From NCBI GenBank assembly GCA_903856995.1, contig CAIODK010000098.1, positions 1 to 9,956 on the forward strand: a DNA stretch of 9,956 nt, given 5' to 3'. This document shows, one piece after another, positions 1 to 6,756 of the stretch (its first letter is position 1; every line of letters starts with the position of its first letter). The DNA comes from an uncultured Burkholderiales bacterium (GTDB lineage: Bacteria; Pseudomonadota; Gammaproteobacteria; Burkholderiales; Burkholderiaceae_C). The notes below the pieces were generated by a model. The model ran no database searches. It saw only the letters and a list, made by a program, of their open reading frames with translations, and was not told the origin of the DNA. The position numbers were made by a program, and so were the translations under genes.

Positions 1-815
1 ACGATGTGGCTGATGATGCCGAAAGCCGGCAAGATCATGATGTACACCTCAGGGTGACCAAAGAACCAGAAAATGTGCTGGTACATGACAGGGTCACCAC
101 CACCAGCGGGGTTGAAGAAGGTCGTGCCGAAGTGACGGTCGGTCAGCGTCATCGTGATCGCGCCAGCCAACACAGGCATCACAGCAATCAGCAAGTAAGC
201 GGTGATCAACCACGTCCAGACAAACATCGGCATCTTCATCAACGTCATGCCTGGGGCACGCATGTTGAGAACGGTGACCACAATGTTGATCGAACCCATG
301 ATGGACGACGCGCCCAAGATGTGCATGGCAAAAATACCGGCATCCATAGAGGGGCCCATTTGCAGGGTCAAGGGTGCGTACAACGTCCAGCCAGCAGCGG
401 GTGCGCCACCGGGCATAAAGAACGAGCTCACGAGAGTGACAGCCGCAGGAATCATCAACCAAAAGCTGAAGTTGTTCATGCGGGCAAAAGCCATGTCAGC
501 TGCGCCGATTTGCAACGGGATCATCCAGTTGGCAAAGCCCACGAAGGCCGGCATGATGGCGCCGAAGACCATGATCAGGCCGTGCATGGTGGTGAGTTGG
601 TTGAACAACTCAGGGTTCACCAATTGCAAACCAGGCTGAAACAGCTCGGCGCGAATCAACAGCGCCAAGACGCCGCCGATCATCAGCATGGTGAACGCGA
701 ACAACAGGTACAGCGTACCGATGTCTTTGTGGTTGGTGGCATACACCCAACGCTGCCAGCCGTGTGGGGCACCGTGGTGGTCGTCGTGACCGTGGGAATC
801 GAGGACTGCGCTCAT
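1..815 (-). CDS. ctaD: Cytochrome c oxidase subunit I, partial (N-terminal 271 residues)
   Basis: This is the catalytic subunit of an aa3/caa3-type heme-copper oxidase of the inner membrane, which reduces O2 to water and pumps protons. It starts at ATG 813-815 on the minus strand, with AAGGA about 10 bases upstream, and is cut by the left window edge. Visible landmarks are His78 in TTMHG (a low-spin heme ligand), Asp107 in GAADMAF (entry of the D proton channel), Asn114/115 just after it, and GHPEVY at 253-258. In that motif His254 is a CuB ligand, Glu256 is the D-channel glutamate of A1-type oxidases, and Tyr258 is the tyrosine that crosslinks to His. Several hydrophobic helices are present. 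The remaining CuB and heme histidines lie beyond the edge. The 29-base gap after ctaC marks one operon. The motifs leave no real doubt about the family. Confidence 0.97.
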   Translation of the reverse strand, partial: MSAVLDSHGHDDHHGAPHGWQRWVYATNHKDIGTLYLLFAFTMLMIGGVLALLIRAELFQPGLQLVNPELFNQLTTMHGLIMVFGAIMPAFVGFANWMIPLQIGAADMAFARMNNFSFWLMIPAAVTLVSSFFMPGGAPAAGWTLYAPLTLQMGPSMDAGIFAMHILGASSIMGSINIVVTVLNMRAPGMTLMKMPMFVWTWLITAYLLIAVMPVLAGAITMTLTDRHFGTTFFNPAGGGDPVMYQHIFWFFGHPEVYIMILPAFGIISHI

Positions 816-844
816 GATGATGTGTTCCTTCTAAACGCTAGCTT

Positions 845-2011
845 TTAACGGGCGGCCTTGACTTCGGCAGGCTGGACCAGCTGGCCGGTCTTGTTGGACC
901 AATTGTTTTTCGTGTAGCTGATGACAGCTGCAATGTCAGTGTCGCTGAGCTGCTTCCAGCTTGGCATCGCCAAGTTGTTTTGGCCATTCAACAAAACCTT
1001 GATTTGTTTGTTTTTATCCGCATTCAACACCACGGCTGAGCCGTCGAGTGGCTTGATAGGGCCAGCGCCCTTGCCGTTCGGCTGGTGACAGGCTGAACAG
1101 TTCGCCGCATAGACTTTCTCACCACGCTTGGTGATGTCAGCCAAGGTCCAAACCTTGGATGGGTCGTCTAGCTTGGCTGCCATTTTCTTTTGCTCACCGG
1201 CCACCCATGTGGTGTAGTCAGCAGCGCTGAGCACCTTCACGTGAATCGGCATGTATGCATGCTCTTTGCCGCACAACTCTTGGCATTGGCCGTAGTAGTC
1301 GCCCATGGTCTCAGCGCGGAACCAAGTGTCACGCACAAAGCCAGGAATCGCATCTTGCTTCACACCCAGTGAAGGGACTGCAAACGCGTGAATCACGTCG
1401 TTGGCTGTGGTGATGATGCGTACCTTTTTGTTGACGGGCACCACCAAGGGGTTGTCGACCTTCAACAAGTAATTGTCAATGTCCACGCCCTTGGCGCCAT
1501 TGTTCGACATTTCGCGATGCTCGTTGTCGAGCGTCGAGATGAAAGCAATGCCTTCACCCTGACCCTTGAGGTAGTCATACCCCCATTTCCACTGATACCC
1601 AGTGGCCTTGATGGTGAGGTCGGCGTTGGAGGTGTCTTTCTGAGCGACCACAACCTTGGTTGCAGGCAAAGCCATCAAGATGACGATGACGAAAGGAATC
1701 ACGGTCCACGCGATTTCCACCTTGACTGACTCATGGAAACTGGCCGACTTGTGGCCTACCGATTTACGGTGCTTCCAGATGGAATAAAACATCACACCAA
1801 ATACCGCCACAAAAATCACGGTACAGATGATCAGCATGAACCAATGCAGCCAGCCCTGCTCTTGGGCGATTTTGGTGGCACCAGGTTGGAGGTTCATTTG
1901 CCACATGGCCGGACCGCCAGGCAAATCGTTCACCGCCCAAGCGGCTGTGCTCGCCCAAGAGGCGATGAACAACACACCTGAAGTCAACTTTTGTAAAAGA
2001 TTGTTCTTCAT
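845..2011 (-). CDS. ctaC: Cytochrome c oxidase subunit II with fused C-terminal cytochrome c domain
   Basis: This subunit takes electrons from cytochrome c and passes them through the dinuclear CuA centre to subunit I. From ATG 2011 it is 388 residues: a signal peptide (about 1-26, ending AAWA), two membrane helices (about 55-78 and 100-121), the aromatic stretch YQWKWGYDY, and a periplasmic cupredoxin domain. The full CuA ligand set is visible: His208, Cys243, Glu245, Cys247, His251 and Met254. A class I cytochrome c domain follows, with CSACH (Cys305, Cys308, His309) and probable axial Met349 in LAMPSW. The fusion is characteristic of caa3-type oxidases. A GTG lies directly before the ATG (2012-2014) and has the better spacing to GAGG (8 versus 11 bases), so the true start could be 2014. 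ctaD follows 29 bases downstream. Confidence 0.97.
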   Translation of the reverse strand: MKNNLLQKLTSGVLFIASWASTAAWAVNDLPGGPAMWQMNLQPGATKIAQEQGWLHWFMLIICTVIFVAVFGVMFYSIWKHRKSVGHKSASFHESVKVEIAWTVIPFVIVILMALPATKVVVAQKDTSNADLTIKATGYQWKWGYDYLKGQGEGIAFISTLDNEHREMSNNGAKGVDIDNYLLKVDNPLVVPVNKKVRIITTANDVIHAFAVPSLGVKQDAIPGFVRDTWFRAETMGDYYGQCQELCGKEHAYMPIHVKVLSAADYTTWVAGEQKKMAAKLDDPSKVWTLADITKRGEKVYAANCSACHQPNGKGAGPIKPLDGSAVVLNADKNKQIKVLLNGQNNLAMPSWKQLSDTDIAAVISYTKNNWSNKTGQLVQPAEVKAAR

Positions 2012-2014
2012 CAC

Positions 2015-2119
2015 TTTGATAGCCTCAATATTTTTGTCTTCAGGACTGCAAATCGGTCAAACACTGACATAGCTCAATGGAATTGAGCGTGATTTGCGCT
2101 ACAAGCTCACAAAGGAAAA
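2015..2119 (-). promoter_or_regulatory. ctaC upstream region with nested inverted repeats
   Basis: This is the 105-base spacer between the methyltransferase stop and ctaC, both on the minus strand. It should hold the ctaCD promoter. On the minus strand TTGACC (2055-2060) is a fair -35, but nothing 16-18 bases on resembles a good -10. Two perfect dyads are nested: GCTCAAT/ATTGAGC (2072-2078, 2082-2088, 3-base centre) inside GCAAATC/GATTTGC (2048-2054, 2091-2097). No T-run follows, so this is not an intrinsic terminator. The inner dyad may be an operator, but I do not recognise its regulator; it does not match the FNR consensus. Confidence 0.4.
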
Positions 2120-3034
2120 TCATACAGACCGACCACCAAGGGTTTGCCCTAATAGCGCGCGCATATCTTGCAGCGTCACAGTGCTTTCGCTCTGCACTTT
2201 CAAACGAGGCAAAGGTTTCAGAGCGTGGCCGTAAATGACCTCAACCGTCACCGTCAGTCGGCCCTCTGAATCAGGTTTTGCCAACATCAGCAAGGCGTTT
2301 TTCAGCTGTGCCAGCCACTGTTTGCCACGCAAACCTGCGAACCGTTCGTGATGCAGGTTACGGCCTAGGGTGCGGAACTCGGCCAACAAACTGTCTGCAT
2401 TGGCATAGGTCAAGGTGAGTCGCTCCATGTCCATCACCGGCTCCGCAAAACCGGCTTGCACCAGCATGTCACCCCAGTCATGCATGTCCGTAAAAGCATG
2501 ACAAGCAGGAGGCCAGCCCTTGCTTTGATAGATGTCGGCCAATTCACGCAAGGTGTCTGGCCCGAGACAAGAAAACATTAAAAAACCATCGATCGCCAAC
2601 AATTGGTGCCATTTCTGCAACAAAGCTTGGGGGTTGTCGCTGCTATGCAGCGCCATGTTGGCCCACAACATGTCGGCGCTGCCTGAGGCGGGCGCCCCAA
2701 ACGTCAAGGCATCGGGTTTGAGCCAACGTCGCCACCACGGGGCTTGCAAGGCTTGGCGAGCCAAGTCTTCACGGAGCGCACTGGTCTCCAACACTTGGCA
2801 GCTTGCCTGCGGGTATCGCGCTTGCAGCAAACCATGCGTTTGCAGCCCCCCACTCAAAGGCGCCCAATCCACCCACGACTTGGGTTGTAGGCGAATCCAC
2901 TGCAAGCGGTCCTCCATGCGGCGCCCCACTTCTTCATTCAACCAAGGTGATGACGTGTGTGGCCAAACCGCCCAACGGGCACTGGCAATCGGATCTACGG
3001 TAGGGGGGCGCTCGGCGCGTGAGGAGTCAGACAT
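2120..3034 (-). CDS. BioC-like SAM-dependent methyltransferase (putative malonyl-ACP O-methyltransferase)
   Basis: A 304-residue class I methyltransferase-type protein most like BioC, which methylates malonyl-ACP to start biotin's pimeloyl chain. BioC-like blocks are DMLWANMALH (121-130), FSCLGPDTLREL (154-165), HDWGDMLVQAGF (185-196) and EVIYGHA (265-271). The SAM loop is odd: where BioC has a GxGxG-type turn, this protein reads WVDWAPLSGG (54-63), keeping only the following acidic position (Glu83). It may bind SAM weakly or be a diverged paralogue, so I give no gene symbol. No other biotin genes are in the window. The start at 3034 (MSDSSRAE) has no Shine-Dalgarno. An alternative ATG at 3058 has GGTGGGA five bases upstream and would add eight residues. 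The gene is divergent from comF, with the starts touching. The fold is well supported; the substrate is inferred. Confidence 0.8.
   Translation of the reverse strand: MSDSSRAERPPTVDPIASARWAVWPHTSSPWLNEEVGRRMEDRLQWIRLQPKSWVDWAPLSGGLQTHGLLQARYPQASCQVLETSALREDLARQALQAPWWRRWLKPDALTFGAPASGSADMLWANMALHSSDNPQALLQKWHQLLAIDGFLMFSCLGPDTLRELADIYQSKGWPPACHAFTDMHDWGDMLVQAGFAEPVMDMERLTLTYANADSLLAEFRTLGRNLHHERFAGLRGKQWLAQLKNALLMLAKPDSEGRLTVTVEVIYGHALKPLPRLKVQSESTVTLQDMRALLGQTLGGRSV
3021..3026 (+). promoter_or_regulatory. Shine-Dalgarno GAGGAG for comF
   Basis: GAGGAG lies 6 bases before ATG 3033 and supports that start over the in-frame ATG at 3057, which has AAGGGG 15 bases upstream but no well-spaced site. 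The motif lies antisense to codons 3-5 of the divergent methyltransferase, so a chance match is possible. Confidence 0.5.
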
Positions 3035-3812
3035 GAAGGGGAAGTATATTGAGTGCATGACAGTCCCACCGCACAGCAGGGCTTTGCTCACGCCTGAATT
3101 CGGCCTGCGTTTGAGGCAGCTTTGCAAGCTTCCTAGCGTGTGTCAGGTCTGCCATGCCTGGCCGAGTGAACCTGTGTGCGCCGCTTGCATTGAGCAGTTT
3201 GCACAACCCGTGCCACGTTGCCCGACCTGCGCCCTGATGCTTGTTTCTAGATTCACCCCCACCGTCTGCCGCAACTGCGCGGCGCATCCCAGCCCGCTGG
3301 ACGCCTGCGTGGCGGCGGTGAGCTACGCCTTTCCTTGGTCCGACTGCGTGGCACGCTTTAAATTCCAAGCCGACCCTACTTTGGCCAGGACCTTGACCCA
3401 TCTGATGCGCCATGCCCCTTGGGTTGAGCCAGCTCTGGATGCGGCTAGTAGGGTGGTGCCCATGCCCCTCTCGCCATCGCGCCTGCGTGAACGTGGTTTC
3501 AACCAAGCGTTTGAACTGGCTCGGCATCTCGCCCCACACAAAGCCGACGCGCACACTTTGCTGCGCAGCAGCGACAGCGCGCATCAAGTAGGCGCCTCAC
3601 GGGAAGAACGGCTCGACCATGTGCGTGATGCATTTTGGGTTGCGCCCGATCGTGTGCACAGCGTGCGCGGCCAACGTGTGGTGCTGGTGGATGACGTGAT
3701 GACCACCGGCGCATCGCTGTACGAAGCCGCTCGGGCGCTTCGTGCCGCCGGGGCCGCACACATCACCGGCTTGGTGCTGGCCCGCACAGAGACACGCGAA
3801 CCACGACTGTGA
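3033..3812 (+). CDS. comF: ComF family protein (phosphoribosyltransferase-like, DNA uptake)
   Basis: This 259-residue protein has the two-part ComF architecture. The N-terminal zinc-ribbon-like part carries four CxxC pairs (37/40, 49/52, 63/66, 79/82). The C-terminal type I phosphoribosyltransferase domain has RLRERGFNQ (150-158) and the PRPP-binding loop VVLVDDVMTTGAS (216-228) with its paired aspartates. In naturally competent bacteria ComF is cytoplasmic and needed for handling incoming DNA, but its enzymatic reaction is not established. Many non-competent proteobacteria also keep it. The start at 3033 is chosen for its GAGGAG site; ATG 3057 would give 251 residues without touching any domain. 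It is divergent from the methyltransferase and followed 37 bases later by trmL, so the two may be co-transcribed. No promoter is obvious upstream. Confidence 0.9.
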   Translation: MKGKYIECMTVPPHSRALLTPEFGLRLRQLCKLPSVCQVCHAWPSEPVCAACIEQFAQPVPRCPTCALMLVSRFTPTVCRNCAAHPSPLDACVAAVSYAFPWSDCVARFKFQADPTLARTLTHLMRHAPWVEPALDAASRVVPMPLSPSRLRERGFNQAFELARHLAPHKADAHTLLRSSDSAHQVGASREERLDHVRDAFWVAPDRVHSVRGQRVVLVDDVMTTGASLYEAARALRAAGAAHITGLVLARTETREPRL

Positions 3813-3849
3813 CCGCCAAACACCACCGCGCTTGCAGGACAATGGGGGC

Positions 3850-4320
3850 ATGTTCAACCTCGTCCTCGTCCACCCCGAAATTCCGCCCAACACGGGCAAC
3901 GTCATCCGCCTAGCCGCTAACACCGGCTGCGCCCTGCACTTGGTCGAGCCCTTGGGCTTTTCGATGGATGACAAACACATGCGCCGCGCTGGCTTGGACT
4001 ATCACGAGCACGCGCCCGTGCTGCGCCACGCTGATTGGGCCACCTTCTTGAAGGACGCCCAGCCCGACCCCACACGCATGTTTGCCATGACCACCAAAGG
4101 CTCTCACACCGCGCACGACATGGCATTTCAGCCCGGCGATTGGTTTGTCTTTGGTTCGGAAACCAGCGGACTCCCCGCGGACATTCGTGACAGCTTTCCC
4201 CTCACACAGCGCTTGCGCTTACCCATGCGGGAGGGCCAACGCAGCTTGAATCTGTCCAACGCCGTCGCCGTCATCACCTTTGAAGCGTGGCGTCAAAACG
4301 GCTTTACCCACAAAGCTTGA
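3850..4320 (+). CDS. trmL: tRNA (cytidine(34)-2'-O)-methyltransferase
   Basis: A 156-residue SPOUT-class enzyme that uses SAM to 2'-O-methylate the wobble nucleotide (C/U34) of tRNA-Leu isoacceptors in the cytoplasm. The three motifs of the trefoil-knot fold are clear: NTGNVIRLAANTG (15-27), GSETSGLP, and RSLNLSNAVAVITFEAWRQ near the C-terminus. The length is almost that of E. coli TrmL, with no extra RNA-binding domain. It starts at ATG 3850 with AGGA ten bases upstream and lies 37 bases after comF on the same strand, probably in the same transcript. The C-terminus FTHKA ends at a TGA. Other SPOUT enzymes (TrmH, TrmJ) are longer, which supports TrmL. Confidence 0.95.
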   Translation: MFNLVLVHPEIPPNTGNVIRLAANTGCALHLVEPLGFSMDDKHMRRAGLDYHEHAPVLRHADWATFLKDAQPDPTRMFAMTTKGSHTAHDMAFQPGDWFVFGSETSGLPADIRDSFPLTQRLRLPMREGQRSLNLSNAVAVITFEAWRQNGFTHKA

Positions 4321-4445
4321 ATGCCCACTCATCCCAAGCTTGACCCACATCAAGCCTTATGACCATAAACACTGGGGCTTATAGCCTCAGGTTTTAAGCC
4401 CTCGCCTACACTAGAGGTCTTGATTTATATAGTTTTATTACTCCT
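4321..4445 (+). promoter_or_regulatory. fpr leader: candidate promoters and overlapping small dyads
   Basis: This 125-base spacer before fpr holds TTGACC (4340-4345), a good -35, with only CCATAA/CATAAA at -10 spacing. Further down, TATAGT (4428-4433) is a good -10 but lacks a matching -35; it would start transcription only a few bases before the fpr ATG. Three dyads are present: GCTTGA/TCAAGC (4338-4343, 4350-4355), CTGGGGC/GCCTCAG with one mismatch (4372-4378, 4384-4390), and GGGCTTA/TAAGCCC (4375-4381, 4395-4401). The last two share bases and cannot form together. None is followed by a T-run. Promoter choice is tentative. Confidence 0.35.
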
Positions 4446-5222
4446 ATGAGTGCATTCCTCGAAGAAGAAGTTTTGTCCGTCCACCACTGGACCGACCGCC
4501 TGTTTAGCTTCACCACCACACGCGATACCTCGCTGCGCTTCTCCAATGGTCACTTCACCATGATTGGCCTGCGTGGCGAAAACGGAAAACCGCTGTTGCG
4601 CGCCTACAGCATCGTCAGTGCCAACTACGAAGAACACTTAGAGTTCTTTAGCATCAAGGTGCCAGACGGTCCGCTCACCTCCAAGCTTCAACACATCAAA
4701 GTGGGCGACAAGATCGTCATTGGCAAAAAGCCCACCGGCACCTTGTTGGTTGACTATTTGTTGCCTGGCGAAAATCTGTACCTACTCGGCAGCGGTACCG
4801 GCTTGGCACCTTTTTTGAGCGTGGTGCGCGACCCCGAAACGTATGAGCGTTTTGCAAAGGTTATCTTGGTGCATGGTGTGCGCGAAGTCAAAGAGCTCGC
4901 CTACCGCGACTACTTGACCCATGAACTGCCCCAACACGAGTTCTTGGGCGAGTTGGTCAGCAACCAAATGCTTTACTACCCCACCGTCACTCGCGAAGCG
5001 TTTGAGCACAAAGGCCGGATCACCGACCTGATCCAATCCAACAAGCTCTCACACGACCTAGGCTTACCTGACATCAACCCCGAGACCGACCGCATCATGA
5101 TCTGCGGTAGCCCTGGCTTGAACAAAGACATGCGCGTCCTGCTTGAAGCCCGTGGTTTCAAAGAAGGCTCCACCACCTCCCCCGGCGACTTCGTCGTGGA
5201 ACGTGCGTTCGTCGAGCAATAA
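4446..5222 (+). CDS. fpr: Ferredoxin/flavodoxin-NADP(+) reductase
   Basis: A 258-residue cytoplasmic FAD enzyme that exchanges electrons between NADPH and ferredoxin or flavodoxin. It supplies Fe-S or radical enzymes and oxidative-stress repair. The FAD-binding barrel carries RAYSIVS (52-58). The NADP-binding half has GSGTGLAPF (115-123) and MICGSPGLNKDM (218-229). The C-terminus ends GDFVVERAFVEQ, the extended tail ending in Ala-Phe-Val-Glu plus one residue that is typical of bacterial subclass IA reductases (Azotobacter/Pseudomonas FprA type). The length is usual for the family. The start at 4446 has no Shine-Dalgarno; the preceding bases are a T-rich run ending ACTCCT. The gene stands alone, 125 bases after trmL and closed by its own terminator, so it is probably a single-gene transcript. 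No SoxR or FinR gene is nearby to suggest its regulator. Confidence 0.96.
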   Translation: MSAFLEEEVLSVHHWTDRLFSFTTTRDTSLRFSNGHFTMIGLRGENGKPLLRAYSIVSANYEEHLEFFSIKVPDGPLTSKLQHIKVGDKIVIGKKPTGTLLVDYLLPGENLYLLGSGTGLAPFLSVVRDPETYERFAKVILVHGVREVKELAYRDYLTHELPQHEFLGELVSNQMLYYPTVTREAFEHKGRITDLIQSNKLSHDLGLPDINPETDRIMICGSPGLNKDMRVLLEARGFKEGSTTSPGDFVVERAFVEQ

Positions 5223-5243
5223 GCAACACCCGTGCGTTCAGCC

Positions 5244-5272
5244 AAGGGCCTCTTCGGAGGCCCTTTTCTTTT
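5244..5272 (+). terminator. Intrinsic terminator after fpr (UUCG tetraloop)
   Basis: A perfect 9-base stem, AAGGGCCTC (5244-5252) and GAGGCCCTT (5257-5265), closes a TTCG loop with the C-G closing pair that makes UUCG loops unusually stable. It is followed by TTTTCTTTT. It starts 21 bases after the fpr stop and ends before the DUF1841 gene, separating the two transcripts. Confidence 0.95.
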
Positions 5273-5290
5273 CGCGTCACAATCCGAAGC

Positions 5291-5725
5291 ATGTTTGAAC
5301 CTAGCCAAGCCGACGTTCGGCGCTTCTTCTGTTCGGTCTATGCCAAGTGGCGCAACGCCCAGCCCATGGATGCGCTTGAAACCCTCGCCAGTCAGTGGGT
5401 GGCCGAGCACCCCGAATATCACGCCGATTTCACAGATGTCAATGCCGCTCTAGAGCGGATGTACGAAGTCAAAGACGGCAAGACCAACCCTTTCTTGCAT
5501 CTCTCGATGCATCTATCGGTGAGCGAGCAATGCTCGATCGACCAACCGCGCGGCATACGTCAAGCGGTCGAATTGCTCACCGCCAAACGCGACTCGCTGC
5601 ACGATGCCCACCATGAAACCATGGACGCCCTCGGTCAGATGATTTGGGAAAGCCAACGCAGCGGTCGCCCACCCGATGGGCACGCTTACATTGACGCGGT
5701 ACAGCGGCACGCCACACGCGACTGA
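5291..5725 (+). CDS. DUF1841 family protein of unknown function
   Basis: A 144-residue soluble, probably cytoplasmic protein that I recognise as DUF1841-like. The family has no established function. The N-terminus is MFEPSQADVRRFF. The middle carries NPFLHLSMHLSVSEQ (91-105) and DQPRGIRQAV, and the C-terminal third has HHETMDALGQMIWESQR followed by PDGHAYIDAVQR. This His-rich, acidic pattern (HLSMHL, HDAHHETMD) could suggest metal binding, but that is inference only. No signal peptide or membrane helix is seen. The start at 5291 has no convincing ribosome site. The gene begins 18 bases after the fpr terminator, so a promoter must overlap the terminator or lie in the short gap; I cannot place it. 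The binding-protein gene follows 26 bases later on the same strand. Confidence 0.85.
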   Translation: MFEPSQADVRRFFCSVYAKWRNAQPMDALETLASQWVAEHPEYHADFTDVNAALERMYEVKDGKTNPFLHLSMHLSVSEQCSIDQPRGIRQAVELLTAKRDSLHDAHHETMDALGQMIWESQRSGRPPDGHAYIDAVQRHATRD

Positions 5726-5751
5726 TTTTTTAAAACAACAGGAGACAACGC

Positions 5752-6747
5752 ATGACCAAGACCCCTCTCACCTTTTCAGCGTTTCGCCGCCACCTCACAC
5801 TCGGTGCGGCGGCACTCACCCTAGGGGCCCTCGGGTTGCCAGCTGCCCACGCACAAAGCTACCCCAATAAGCCCATCAAATTTGTCGTGCCCTTCAGCGC
5901 GGGCAGTGCCACCGACAACGTGGGCCGCATCATCGCGCAAGCCATGGGCGAGGCCATGGGTCAACCCATCACCATCGAAAACAAAGCGGGTGCCAATGGC
6001 ATCTTGGGCGCAGAAGTTGTGAAGGCAGCACCCGCGGACGGCTACACCTTCTTGGTGACCACCAGCACCACCCAAGCGGCCAACGTGCACCTGTACCGCA
6101 AGCTGCCCTATGACCCCGTGAAAGACTTCACACCCATCGGCAAAGTCGGCGAGACCGGCTTCATCTTGATGGTCAACGCCGACTTTCCCGCCAAAGACAT
6201 GAAGGAGTTTGTGTCCTACGCCAAAGCCAACCCCGGCAAGCTTGCCTTCGGTCATGGCTCATCTGGCTCTTTGGTATCGGCCGCCATGTTGAATGAATTG
6301 GCTGGCTTACAAACGATCAATGTCCCCTACAAAAGCATCCCGCCCGCATTGACAGATTTGCTAGGCGGGCAAATCCAATTCGCCTTTGCCGACACAGGCA
6401 ATGCGGTGGCGCAAATGAACGGCGGGCGCATGCGCGGCTTGGGCGTCACCACCAAGAAACGCGCAGGCAAAGCGCCTCAAGTCCCGTCCATCAGCGACAC
6501 CGTGAAAGACTACAACGTCAGCGCTTGGTTCGGCTTGATGGCCCCAGCAGGCTTACCCGCAGACGTGCAAAAGAAAGCCACAGCCACCTTGATGGCCGTG
6601 TTGGCCAAACCGGAGGTCCGTGAAAAGATCCAAGGCGTGGGCATTGACATCGACATCGAAGACTCCGCCACCTTAGCCAAAACCATCGACGCTGAAATTA
6701 AAAAATGGGGTGGTTGGGTCAAAGCAGCCGGCATCACACCGGAATAA
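5752..6747 (+). CDS. Bug/TctC-family tripartite tricarboxylate transporter substrate-binding protein
   Basis: A 331-residue periplasmic solute-binding protein. The signal peptide spans 1-34 with an AHA-Q cleavage site; it has arginines at FRRH but not the full twin-arginine consensus. The mature protein opens YPNKPIKFVVPFSAGSATD (37-55), the hallmark of the Bug family, followed by ENKAGANGILGAEVV (76-90), DGYTFL and a PYKS segment. Known Bug proteins bind small carboxylates or amides; the ligand here cannot be read from sequence. No TctA/TctB membrane components lie nearby, which is common for the large Burkholderiales Bug repertoire. AGGAGA (5740-5745), six bases before ATG, makes the start secure. 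The CoA-transferase gene begins nine bases after the stop, suggesting that the bound acid, or one made from it, is activated by CoA transfer. Confidence 0.95.
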   Translation: MTKTPLTFSAFRRHLTLGAAALTLGALGLPAAHAQSYPNKPIKFVVPFSAGSATDNVGRIIAQAMGEAMGQPITIENKAGANGILGAEVVKAAPADGYTFLVTTSTTQAANVHLYRKLPYDPVKDFTPIGKVGETGFILMVNADFPAKDMKEFVSYAKANPGKLAFGHGSSGSLVSAAMLNELAGLQTINVPYKSIPPALTDLLGGQIQFAFADTGNAVAQMNGGRMRGLGVTTKKRAGKAPQVPSISDTVKDYNVSAWFGLMAPAGLPADVQKKATATLMAVLAKPEVREKIQGVGIDIDIEDSATLAKTIDAEIKKWGGWVKAAGITPE

Positions 6748-6756
6748 TCCAGACGC

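Noticed and set aside
6..848. Long open frame of about 280 codons on the plus strand over ctaD
   Set aside because: It is the antisense shadow of ctaD: low-complexity His/Arg/Gln-rich translation, no domain, while the minus strand encodes clear oxidase motifs.
2072..2088. Inner dyad upstream of ctaC as a terminator or FNR box
   Set aside because: It is AT-balanced with no T-run in either direction, and it does not match TTGAT-N4-ATCAA.
2532..3032. In-frame upstream extension of comF to a start at 2532
   Set aside because: The added residues are antisense to the methyltransferase and show no ComF-like sequence; the GAGGAG-supported ATG at 3033 fits the family length.
3034..3127. Extension of the methyltransferase to a start at 3127
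   Set aside because: The extra residues overlap the comF coding sequence and have no family match; the BioC-like core begins just after MSDSSRAE.
5752..5853. Twin-arginine export signal on the Bug protein
   Set aside because: FRRH lacks the usual S-R-R-x-F-L-K context; an ordinary Sec signal with an AHA-Q cleavage site explains it.
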